Shown here: piece by piece, positions 21,317 to 30,588 of the stretch
Position numbering within the stretch: position 1 is the stretch's first letter
How the letters are laid out: each line of letters begins with the position of its first letter
Source of the DNA: Blattamonas nauphoetae
Lineage: Eukaryota; Preaxostyla; Oxymonadida
Direction of reading: 5' to 3'
NCBI GenBank assembly: GCA_033064195.1
Contig: JARBJD010000029.1
Span: 124,001-188,000 of the forward strand
Length of the DNA stretch: 64,000 nucleotides
Position numbers and translations under genes: made by a program
The notes under the pieces: generated by a model
The model's input: only the letters and a program-made list of their open reading frames with translations
The model's database searches: none
Told to the model about the DNA's origin: nothing

Positions 21317-21739
21317 TTCCTCCCAAAATGCGATTCACGATGCATAATAATCAGTGTTTTGAGAAGGTAGAGAGTATCTCCGATAAATCCTTCATTGATG
21401 CTGGATGCTTCCAGACTCACAGCAGCTGAGATCTGGAAGAGTTTGTGTTCAAAACAAGAATCAGCAAATACGTGTTGGGTATTCACAAGAGATGTGAGGG
21501 AGATTCGAGTTGAGAGAGAGATTGTTCGTCCGTGAGTATATCAGTTTGTTTTAAGACAGGTGGAGTCATTTTTTTGTACAAAAATTAACCCACAATGAGA
21601 ACTTTCGAAATGATGAAGTAAAATTTAGAGGTAATCATTTGAATTTAGACTTTAATGATGATTCGTACTTGATTCCGAAAAGATGAACACACAAGTTAAC
21701 TTCGGTTGTTAGAATATGGAGTTGCGGGTTTTCCCGAAG

Positions 21740-22490
21740 TTGCGTGTTTATCCGATGATGTTCATCCGTCAATAGCACCACACTTCAGAACGCTGGGCAG
21801 ATGTCGTTTGCTCCGAGTCAAGTGTCACTTGTGGTGTTGGTGTGTGGGGAGAAGTTGGAAATGTCGATGGTGCGAGAACAGGACACGCTGTACAACGCTC
21901 TTCATGTGAAGAAATCGCTGATGACACCAAAATTGGTTGTTCGGAATCAGCTGGCACTTGGACTGATGAAAGTGGCGAGTGAGAACAAGTCAACACACAT
22001 TCTGAAGAAGCTGTCATCGCATTGGGTGATGTTCGATGGTCATGGGAATGTATGTTTGAAGACAGAAGAATCGAAACCAGCAATCGCTCAGACAGTTGTG
22101 CCGAATGGAGGAGTTGATGTTTCTCCGTCGAAAGATGGACAGCGATGGAGAGCTCCAGAAGTGGCGAAGGCAGAGGAAGAGAAAGATTTGGGGAGAGCGA
22201 TTGATGGGAACAAAGCGTCAGTTTTTAGTCTTGGCCTGATCTTGTGGGAAATTGAGACTGGTCTTGTGCCTTTCGGGGAACTGGATGCGATCAATGCGCA
22301 GCGACAGATGGGAATAGGGATCCTTCCGAAGATGGAGGGAGTTCATCAGAACATGGTTGATGTGATCTCGTCGTGTCTTCAACTGAATCCCGACGACCGA
22401 CCGACCTTGTCCACAGTTTGGTCAGTTCTGTCAACTCTGTCGGACTCGGGTGAGACAGTGGAGGACAACGAGCAGGTGGAAACACACTGA
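21740..22490 (+). CDS. Pseudokinase C-terminal half, probably of receptor gene 1
   Basis: The main frame 21801-22490 encodes a protein-kinase fold without catalytic motifs. Ser-His-Trp-Val-Met-Phe-Asp-Gly-His-Gly-Asn stands where the catalytic loop should be, with no His-Arg-Asp, and no Asp-Phe-Gly is seen. Arg-Trp-Arg-Ala-Pro-Glu (APE motif), a Ser-Leu-Gly-Leu-Ile-Leu-Trp-Glu helix and an Asn-Pro-Asp-Asp-Arg-Pro motif near the end are all kept. The phase of the upstream codons (21740-21800) differs by one. Receptor gene 4 has the same module after its membrane helix, so this is probably the cytoplasmic part of gene 1. Likely a signalling scaffold rather than an enzyme. Confidence 0.7.
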
Positions 22491-22802
22491 ACACACTCTG
22501 ACGCTCTGCATGTGTTATGGTTGTGTCATTCATATCTCACTTCAATTTCAGCTCACCACTCCACTTTTCATTGTTTCATTCTATTTCATTTCACCATGGC
22601 GATGGAACTCATTCTCCACATTCATCCAAACCCTCATGTCATCACACCCCATTTGCCATCTCTTCTTTCATCATCATTCTCTTTCATCAGTTCATTTCTC
22701 AACTATTTTCACCTCCAGATTCATCTTCTCTCCTGTCGACGTCTACGTCGCAACTTTTTCCATCTCATTGTTCTGTTTCCATCTTTTTTTATTGGCCTGG
22801 AA
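22491..22802. other. Pyrimidine-rich 3' flank of the pseudokinase gene
   Basis: T/C-rich sequence with open frames in all plus-strand phases from compositional bias. No gene is supported. It ends at the 8-bp target duplication GCCTGGAA (22795-22802) of the hAT-like element. Confidence 0.4.
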
Positions 22803-24237
22803 TAGGCTTGTCTGACCGGCCAAAAGTGTCGGTCAGTGTCAGTTCGAAAAACATCAAAGGGTCAGATCTCCATCATTCATTAAACTGTGAACGATTGTTC
22901 AGAAATCGGCAAACAAACACAATATAAGTGTGAAAAATCAATGATGAAGTCATATGTTCTCCGTCTATGTGAGTTCACTCTCGTTGATGGAAGCCAAATT
23001 CTTTCGATGTCTATGACAAGACCTATCGTTCACTGAAATAGAAAAACAAGCGAAAAAAGTGCAAAGAGTTGTGATAGTGTCTTAAAACAAGAACTGATCA
23101 ATCGTTTGGTCTCGTAATTCAATCATTTCTCCTGCCTTCAGACCCGGACGAGGAAGAGCTGTTTGATGTGGTTTTTGACGATTCGAGTGTGAGAGTGAAC
23201 GACCTGTAATTGTGGCTGAAAGAGGAAGAGGGAGCGATTGAGGAGAGTGACCGAATTGTGAGAGTCGCGCTGCTCTCAGTACTGCTCACACTTTTGAACA
23301 AGACGCCGGCGATTCGACAGAAGAAGCTTCTGTCATCGTTAGACCACTGCTTTGAGAGTTTTGAGGCCGGCTGGAGGATGTGAGCCGCCGCATGATGTCG
23401 ATGATTGAAGCTCTGCTTTTGGAGCCGGTTTCGTACGTGCAGAACAGAACGAGTTGAAAGAGGTGGATTGAACAGTCTTCTTCCAAATTGTGGAGTAGGT
23501 GACTCGAAGATCCATGCGATACCACGAAAAGCGTTGCTGGAGTGGGTTGAAGCCCAGTGGAAGATGGACAGTCTGGGAGTGCTTCCGCTTCTGAAGCAGC
23601 AGGAGAACGGGACGCAAGTGTATCAACCGTGGTGGGAGAGGATAATTCCAACTTTAGACGAGCAGCAACAGAACGGACACATGTCATTCCGACCAGCTCA
23701 CGGATACCGTGTTTGCATGGGCGAGAAGAAACAGGAGGTGCTGCAGTTCTTTTCAATTGAGATCTTGGAGAAGTTCGTGGATGACCTGGAGGAGCTGATC
23801 TCGCTGTATGAATGGAATAGAGGGTGATTGAAAAAGTCACATGATATCAAGGATGGGGCAAAAAGGGGCTGTAATTTTGTGCCCAACCGACAACACATTC
23901 ATTCAACGACGGGAACACATGCCGCGATAATCATTTCAGTGAGCGAAGAGCAATAGGTCTGATCACATCCCCACAACTACTTTTCACCCGATATCCCGAC
24001 AACAAAATAGATGATTATAAAAGTAAAATCACGTGATCGATATGAAAATAATGCCAGCATTTCGTTTCAGGAAGAAAATACATTGACATTCACATCATTT
24101 ATTCACTTTTCAGTTTCATTTGAATTCACATCGGAGAAATGGTAACTCTCGATTATGGGTTCCGAAATACCTCCGGTCAGTGACCGTCAGTACTTTTCAA
24201 TGAAAACTGACCGGTCAGTGCCGGTCAGACAAGCCTA
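22803..24237. mobile_element. 1.43-kb hAT-like TIR element with 8-bp target duplication
   Basis: Both ends read TAGGCTTGTCTGACCGGC inward. GCCTGGAA is repeated exactly at 22795-22802 and 24238-24245. An 8-bp duplication and ends starting TAGG fit the hAT superfamily, though position 5 departs from the usual consensus. Each end also forms an internal hairpin with GACCGGTCAG-like motifs. No transposase is present; the middle is occupied by a host-type coding fragment (about 23110-23827). Non-autonomous, cargo-carrying. Confidence 0.8.
23110..23827 (+). pseudogene. Host-type helical protein fragment captured in the hAT-like element
   Basis: Plus-strand reading gives an acidic start (Asp-Glu-Glu-Glu-Leu-Phe-Asp-Val), then an amphipathic helical stretch with Leu-Leu-Ser-Val-Leu-Leu-Thr-Leu-Leu. 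After several stops comes a 140-codon frame (23405-23827) with Trp-Val-Glu-Ala-Gln-Trp-Lys-Met and a helical end. It looks like a decayed piece of an ordinary cellular gene, not a transposase. Family not recognised; an alpha-solenoid protein is possible. Confidence 0.5.
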
Positions 24238-24330
24238 GCCTGGAAAAGTTCTAATATTTACAGCAGACTCCAGAAAGGACAAACAAGTATAAATCTCAAA
24301 ACGAGTTGGAATCAATCCCATTTCAATGGG

Positions 24331-27300
24331 TTGATCTGTCACCTCACCATGCTAGCGCTTTTGTTGGAGATCATATTGCTATCAGCACACTCTCCACCGC
24401 CAAAACTTTATCAAACTCCTCATCTCACTGGGACATTAAGGTTTATCAAACCTCCCACTGATAATTCTCATCTAAGATCATTCATTCGAAATAACGACCC
24501 TTTTGCGATTGAAATCACTTTGAAAGCGGGCGAAAATTGTTCAGACACTGAAGGTACTGATGCAAAATGTCCGACAATCAACAAGGCTGTCTCACATTAT
24601 CTTAGTGACAAACAGAATCTTGCTCTTCAAATCAAAGAAGGAACATACACAGAATCAAACATCGCGATCAATGATTTAGAGCTATCAGCCCATCCTATGG
24701 TTTGGTCCGAACCCGAAGCTTCGGATCCAATCAAACCATCTGTCACCCTTATTCACGAAGGCGAGGATTTCGCCCTCTTCATGGTGACCACCGGAGTTCT
24801 AAAATTAACTGGAATTGGGATTACACGTATCGAACAGTCTCTTTTTTTTCTGCAAATGACATCAACTGGAAAGATCGAGATCAACTTCTGCGACTTTGAT
24901 GGGAACGACGAATGGGGTCCTAATGGATGTATATTGTTGGACGAAACCTGCAGTCAAAGCATCGACTCCTTTGGAACACTAAAAATCACATCAACCACCT
25001 TCCACGATCTCCATAGGAATCTCAAAAAAGATTTTGGAGGAGGGGCTGCTCTGTGTGCCCTTGGAGGGAAATATACCATCTCACACTCTGTCTTCGCTTC
25101 CTGCATGGTGAACGCGTACGGAGGAGCCATACACGCCCATATGGAACATGGTAGCTCGATCCACAATTGCACATTCGTAAACTGCATTGCATACGATTCA
25201 ATGGATGGATACTATCATGCGGGGGCATTGCATTTGTATACGCTCGCGATCGGCCCCAGATTGTCCATTACGGACTGCCTTTTCAAGAGTAATTCAGCGA
25301 AGGATCCAATGAAACCCCAACATGAAGGAAGTGACATCCGGATATGGGGAAGTCTGGATGATGTAGAAATCACCAATTGTTTCTCCACGTCTCCAGAAAC
25401 TCGATTTATACTGAAATCTGAGGCCCACTTTGGAATTCTCAACGATCTCATCGATGACCCATCCACCGCTGACAATGTGTTCATCTCCGACGCTGGAAGT
25501 GACGACGCCCCCTGTCTGACAGACTCGCCCTGCCTCTCATTCTCCAAAGCACAGAAAGCAGGAAACTATGTTGGATACGTTCTGAACATCAGAACCAAGA
25601 CGACATGGACAGTCGACAACGAAGTGACAAAACCAGTCACAATCAAATCAGAAGATTCAAACAGAGCCACTCTCAACCTCAAGAACGAGACAGCTGCAAA
25701 CGTCACCACTTTGGAAGGGTATTTTCGCGTTTCAGCAGAGACACGATTGGACACAATCGATCTTGTTCTGTACCAATACTCAACTGCGATGTCTTTTGTC
25801 TCACTGACCGCAGCTACGACTCTGACAATCAGCAACGTTGAAATCAAAACAAATCGAACAGGTAGTCAGGGACACACACATCAAACCGCATTCTTCGTCG
25901 GAAATGGACAAATTGTCATCGAATCGATATCTTTCTCATCGAATCCTGATTTTGATCCGTATGCTCCGATCTGGCTGGCTGGAGGCTCGCTGATCGACGA
26001 AAGTGAGAATAAAGTGACGATGACAGTGGTTTATCGTGGAGATCGTGGTTGGATCGGACTTGAAGGAAACACAACCACAGACATCCCGAACTATCCAAAC
26101 CTGAAACTGAAGAAATGGTCTTTTGGGGGAAATTCGACAGCGAAGCAGTCCCATGGATTGTATCTGACGAATTTTGGGACAGTTGAATTGACGAGCTGTT
26201 CGTTCTCGTCGTTCAAGAAAGGATGGGAAGAAATTATTCTCGATGGTTCTGCGATCCATGCCGTACTGTGTTCATCGAGCATTCTCTCAATCACATCTTG
26301 CTCCTTCACCTCCTGCTCTTCCGAAGGAAATGGTGGGAGCGTGTCTGCCACTCTCGCTGGCGGATCCTTCACCATCACCGATTCAACTTTCTCGTCAACC
26401 GCAAGTGGGAATGGCGGTGGACTGCATGTTGTTGTATCAGACACTGCCAAAGCGTCAATCGCAGGCAACTCGTTCACATCCTGCTCCTCGTCAATAGGAG
26501 GAGGGCTGTTCCTCGACATCTCCCAATCGACCAAACCAGACAAGAAGGACAGTTTCTCCATCACAAAAGGAACAAGCGGTCTTTCCTTCACTGGCTGTAC
26601 CGCAACAACCGGTTCGTGGATGTACTTTGTCATGACCGACCGTGCTTATGACTATGATCGTGTGACTCTTCAATCAGCTTTTGAGGAATCGCCTCCTCTC
26701 GGCGTTTCGATTGGCTATGAAGAACTTGAAGAGTTTGATCTCTTCGAAATCGTCGATTATTCTGGTTTGTACCTTTCGGACAGCGGTTCAGACGTAAACA
26801 CATGCAAAACAATACCGAAGCCATGTAAATCGCTATCAACTGTTTTGTCGAAGACTCTGCCGCCTGAGAAGATCATTTTTGTGATCGGATGGGGCTCACA
26901 AAATGGATCGACGGTTCTCATCACAAAAGATTTCCACCTCAAATCCAACACGGAAAGCTATTCTGTGTTTCATCTCGACGGACAAGGGAAGGCTCTCACA
27001 CAAACAGATCCTCTCCTCCACATAGAATCTCACGTTGAAGCAACATTGATTGATTTCAGAATCAAACAGAAGTCTTGGGAATGTGCGTTCATACATGTTC
27101 TATCGGAAGGATCTCTCACTTTCCATTCAGTCATACTGTCCCACACACCGAGCTTCGGGACAGGTGACCACTTCGATAGCTTCGTCCATGCGATGGGCGG
27201 AACGGTGACAATCAAAGTTCTTGACATTCTAAAGCTCATCGATTTCAACAGCAATCCTCCTTTCTGGCTCAGCGAAAACAGTTCTCTCATTAAAACGTCG

Positions 27301-28002
27301 GATTATCCAACTGAAATTCAGGTGTACTGCCGGTCGAAAGAAAGTTTTGATGGAGGAATCATCGGCACAGAAGCGTCAGACACTGACGGGGCGACACTCG
27401 ATCTCAGATACATCACATTCATCGGACCATACAGCGAGGGAAGTGGAGAGGACAAGGGAGCGATTCTGCTGAACCAAGTCAAGTCAGCGAACATCGAGGA
27501 ATGTATCTTCAAAGACTTTGTTTCAACTGTGAACCGAGAAGAGACAGTCATCAAAATCACCCCAAACGGCAGAGATAGTGATGTTACAATCAAGAATTGT
27601 CAATTCAGGAACACAAAACGAAAGAATTCTGGCGCAATCTGGCTCACAAATGACCAAGAAGGCGCGTCACTAACAATTCAAGGCTCTGAACTGACACCAA
27701 TACCATTCACGAGCTGTCAAAGCGAAGATGCTGGTGGAAGCATCCAACTCGCAGTCAGAGGAACCACCGTGATCCAGTTTTGCGCGTTCTCAGCAAGCAA
27801 GACGACCACTGCAGACAAAAGCGGAGGAGCAGTCTCTGCGTTTGTCGACGGAGGCCAGCCAATCCATCCGTCTCTTCAGCCAGCACGAAGCACATCGCCC
27901 AAAGCAACACACGAAAGGAAAACACCACCCGCACAGATATTCACGTCACACACGCTCGTCGCAAACCCAAACCAGGCAGAGAACGACACACTCAAGCGAT
28001 AG
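24331..28002 (+). CDS. Gene 2a: secreted or surface beta-helix protein, 1223 aa
   Basis: The start is supported by a signal-peptide-like N-terminus: a hydrophobic core at residues 6-20, then Ser-Ala-His-Ser. The body is beta-helix repeats of the type Ser-Ile-Thr-Ser-Cys-Ser-Phe-Thr-Ser-Cys-Ser with Gly-Gly turns. Modules beginning Ile-Ser-Asp-Ala-Gly-Ser-Asp and Leu-Ser-Asp-Ser-Gly-Ser-Asp followed by a Cys-x(n)-Pro-Cys lie near residues 383 and 813. The last ~50 residues, after Phe-Val-Asp-Gly-Gly, are hydrophilic and unlike the family, and the frame ends in TAG. The same frame stays open beyond that stop. There is no membrane helix, so the product would be secreted or is truncated. Confidence 0.8.
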   Translation: MICHLTMLALLLEIILLSAHSPPPKLYQTPHLTGTLRFIKPPTDNSHLRSFIRNNDPFAIEITLKAGENCSDTEGTDAKCPTINKAVSHYLSDKQNLALQIKEGTYTESNIAINDLELSAHPMVWSEPEASDPIKPSVTLIHEGEDFALFMVTTGVLKLTGIGITRIEQSLFFLQMTSTGKIEINFCDFDGNDEWGPNGCILLDETCSQSIDSFGTLKITSTTFHDLHRNLKKDFGGGAALCALGGKYTISHSVFASCMVNAYGGAIHAHMEHGSSIHNCTFVNCIAYDSMDGYYHAGALHLYTLAIGPRLSITDCLFKSNSAKDPMKPQHEGSDIRIWGSLDDVEITNCFSTSPETRFILKSEAHFGILNDLIDDPSTADNVFISDAGSDDAPCLTDSPCLSFSKAQKAGNYVGYVLNIRTKTTWTVDNEVTKPVTIKSEDSNRATLNLKNETAANVTTLEGYFRVSAETRLDTIDLVLYQYSTAMSFVSLTAATTLTISNVEIKTNRTGSQGHTHQTAFFVGNGQIVIESISFSSNPDFDPYAPIWLAGGSLIDESENKVTMTVVYRGDRGWIGLEGNTTTDIPNYPNLKLKKWSFGGNSTAKQSHGLYLTNFGTVELTSCSFSSFKKGWEEIILDGSAIHAVLCSSSILSITSCSFTSCSSEGNGGSVSATLAGGSFTITDSTFSSTASGNGGGLHVVVSDTAKASIAGNSFTSCSSSIGGGLFLDISQSTKPDKKDSFSITKGTSGLSFTGCTATTGSWMYFVMTDRAYDYDRVTLQSAFEESPPLGVSIGYEELEEFDLFEIVDYSGLYLSDSGSDVNTCKTIPKPCKSLSTVLSKTLPPEKIIFVIGWGSQNGSTVLITKDFHLKSNTESYSVFHLDGQGKALTQTDPLLHIESHVEATLIDFRIKQKSWECAFIHVLSEGSLTFHSVILSHTPSFGTGDHFDSFVHAMGGTVTIKVLDILKLIDFNSNPPFWLSENSSLIKTSDYPTEIQVYCRSKESFDGGIIGTEASDTDGATLDLRYITFIGPYSEGSGEDKGAILLNQVKSANIEECIFKDFVSTVNREETVIKITPNGRDSDVTIKNCQFRNTKRKNSGAIWLTNDQEGASLTIQGSELTPIPFTSCQSEDAGGSIQLAVRGTTVIQFCAFSASKTTTADKSGGAVSAFVDGGQPIHPSLQPARSTSPKATHERKTPPAQIFTSHTLVANPNQAENDTLKR

Positions 28003-28702
28003 ATCGAAAACGACGCCATTTCCTTCACAACAGAAGGATCGTACACAGATGATCCCCCTCTCTCTCCACACTTGCAGTTGGAGTCGTATAATCCAAACTT
28101 CGAGCTGTGGCAGAGTCTCAATGACAACGTCGACAAAGGGGCGAGGGCAGCTGAAGAGAACCGGCGACATATCGAAACCGAAGTGCTCGACGAACTCGCA
28201 GTCGACGCTGTCGACACATCTGTCACCTACGAGCAGCAACTGCGGGAGAGCTCCTTGCGAGACGTGGTGCGGAAGATGAAGCCGTTTCTGAAGCAGTCGT
28301 CGATTCTCATACCGACACTCCCCAAAAGCGACGCTCTCGTCAACCACCAATCTGGAGAAGACACTCCCGCAGAAGAGTGCAACCACAACGAGGCCGACCA
28401 CAGCGATCGAAGCCGCAGTTCCTGCAGACGATGGAAGACAGGCCGAGAAACAGACCAGCGACTCACACGAAAAGCTGAAGCAGAGCTAGCAAACGCAGAA
28501 ATTGCGCAAAGAGGAAGTCAAGTTAGTGGAACATGCGAATGATGTCGAGAGCGAGTACTGGGAGATGGAACAGGAAGATGAGGAGGAGAGGCTGCACGGA
28601 ATCGACGAACACCATCTGATGAACAACAGGAATTAAGCAACGATGCAGAGGAAGGCCGAGATCATGACGTAGCGTTGGCCAACACGACAGACAATCTAAA
28701 GC
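28003..28702 (+). pseudogene. Helical, charged continuation in the frame of gene 2a
   Basis: Directly after the TAG at 28000-28002 the same phase stays open to 28542. It encodes an acidic, Glu/Asp/Arg-rich helical peptide with Phe-Glu-Leu-Trp-Gln-Ser-Leu-Asn-Asp-Asn and a possible coiled coil toward the end. It is unlike the beta-helix family and may be a fragment of another gene joined here by rearrangement. No family is recognised. The coding character fades by about 28700. Confidence 0.4.
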
Positions 28703-28930
28703 AAAAGTTGAGTGGGTTTTCCTCTTTTCTGTGTTTATTCAATCACACTACAACCATTTCGCTTTTTCAAGATTCTTATTTTGACCAATTGACACAACAA
28801 TGAGACAAATATAGATACGCCTAATTAAGTCATTGATCTCAGTCCCAAAAACCGGAACTGAGATCGATCGATCTCAGTTTCTGCTTGATTGATCTCATGT
28901 ATCAAAGGTCTGTCCATCGCAATCGAATGT
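28703..28930. other. Spacer with GATC-rich inverted motifs, no gene
   Basis: AT-rich sequence followed by a cluster of TGATCTCAG / CTGAGATCGATCGATCTCAG motifs at about 28833-28880 that can fold back on themselves. Similar GATCCCAG motifs occur near 45535-45575 and 45990. No gene is seen. Confidence 0.3.
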
Positions 28931-29944
28931 CTTCAGGGCGACGAGTCAGGATGAGGGAGAATGCGACGATGGGCGATATCCGGGAAGCCAGTCACTCCCA
29001 ACACTTTTTGGATTTGTGGATGGCAATCAGATGTCTCCACTCGTCCTCGTTGACGGAACATTCCCTCTCAACGAAGCTCTTCCACTCAACCCAACAACGA
29101 TGTCACTTCTTGGACGATCACCCACAAGGAGTGTCCTTCAGATTGAACTTGGGACTGCGAGTTCACCAAGTGGGCCTGTTCTGTCAGTTGGCTCCACACA
29201 ATCACTCTTTCTCGAATCGCTTGGATTGTCGATCAAACAGGCATCGCCGTTCATCTCAACAGCAGGCACCCTTTCAATCGAGAAGTGTTCCTTCACAGGA
29301 ACATCGAACACTGGAAACACTCAAACTATCTCCGCCACGGCTGGACACATCTTCATCACCGAGACCACTTTCGAAAGCCTCCAATCAGAACAAGTCAGTG
29401 CCATTCTGTCGGTCAGTAACACCAACATCGAAATTGGTTCATCAGTCTCGTTCTCGTCATGCAAATCGAGTGAAAGTGGAGGTGCTCTCACACTCGACAT
29501 CTCCACACTCTCTGATCCGGTTGTTCTCTCACAGTTGGAATTCACAGAATGCTCAGCATCGAAACGTGGAGGAGGATTATCAGCGACTGTGGCCCACAAC
29601 ACAGATTCATCCAACACGTTCGACTTCACCCTCCAACAATGCGTCTTCATCTCCTGCCAAGTAGGCTCATCGTCAAACTCAGATCGAATTGGAGGAGGAG
29701 GGTTTGCACTGTCTGTCGAGAACATGGCCAAAGTGGCCATCGTCGGCTGCTCTTTCAAAGACTGCACAGCCCCGTCGGGGACAGGACTCGGCGGCGGGCT
29801 CTATCTCGACATCCGATCGTCGACGAGGACTGACCGGAAGACAGCGTATTCGCTTACCACAGCAAATGGTCCACCTAAAGTCCAACTCAGTTTTGAGTCG
29901 TGTTCAGCTGAGTACGGAAGCTGGTTCTTCATCGATGCTGTTGA
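28931..29944 (+). CDS. Gene 2b: beta-helix ectodomain, 5' part
   Basis: The frame carries Glu-Cys-Asp-Asp-Gly-Arg-Tyr (the Cys module that opens a helix block) and then regular repeats: Ser-Ile-Glu-Lys-Cys-Ser-Phe, Ser-Gly-Gly-Ala-Leu-Thr-Leu, and Gly-Gly-Gly turns. No signal peptide is visible, so the true N-terminus is missing or lies upstream in disturbed sequence. At 29944 a 641-bp element interrupts; the frame resumes at 30589 in phase (Asp-Ala-Val / Glu-Val-Gly-Ser). Cys and Gly-Gly positions match the other ectodomains. Confidence 0.7.
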
Positions 29945-30585
29945 TAGTAGTGTTAGAAAACCGCCCGTGTTCAGAAACCCGCAACGGGTGTTGGAAAAGC
30001 CGCAACCGGACGATCTTCATCATAATAAAGCTCTTTATCCATTTCTACACACTAATCTCCAATTTTCTCACCTTTTTGAAAAAATCAATCACAAACAATC
30101 GTGAAGTGACTCAATTTAAACTGATCTTTCACGAGACTCTGAGTTGAAGTCAATATCTGTATGAGTCCCGATATTATCTCCTCCTCCGAATGTTGCATCT
30201 ATTAGATTATCTCAGGTATGATTTTAAGAAAGAGACATACTTCATTGTTGACACTTGGTAATTCTCCCTTGAATCGCTGATCATCTCACTACCAATGGTC
30301 GGGTGGAGTTGAAAAACAGGTATATTTGAGAATCGAGACGAGCTTTGTGGTTGAATGACATGAATTGAGTCATGGGCTTAGAAACACCAATTTTGGTTTG
30401 AATCATGACCCATTGATGTCAATGTCGCATTTCACAGATGTGTTTTACCTCTTCATTTTTTCCAGAAAACTTATTCATTCCTTCTGTAGAGACCATGAGA
30501 AAAACAGAATAATGCATGAATGAAGTGGCGGTTTTATCACGCTGGTTGCGGTTTTCTGACGGTTTGCGGTTTTCTAACACCACTA
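29945..30585. mobile_element. 641-bp TIR element with 3-bp target duplication TGA
   Basis: The ends read TAGTAGTGTTAGAAAACCGC and TAGTGGTGTTAGAAAACCGC inward. Each arm contains further GAAAACCGC-like repeats, about three or four per arm. TGA borders both sides (29942-29944, 30586-30588). Removing the element plus one TGA restores the beta-helix frame exactly. The terminal TAGTRRTGT and the TGA duplication are shared with the 4.7-kb element at 57964-62656. Non-coding, MITE-sized. Superfamily unassigned. Confidence 0.8.
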
Positions 30586-30588
30586 TGA

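Larger units (their letters stand above)
19398..21730. mobile_element. Probable TIR element with short ends (AACCCGCAACTCC)
   Basis: A perfect 13-bp inverted pair, AACCCGCAACTCC at 19398-19410 and its complement at 21718-21730, encloses a segment that separates the membrane-helix part of receptor gene 1 from a pseudokinase coding stretch. Flanking TT on both sides could be a tiny target duplication but carries little weight. Inside are a 28-bp minisatellite and a minus-strand coding fragment. The boundaries are weaker than those of the other elements. Confidence 0.4.
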
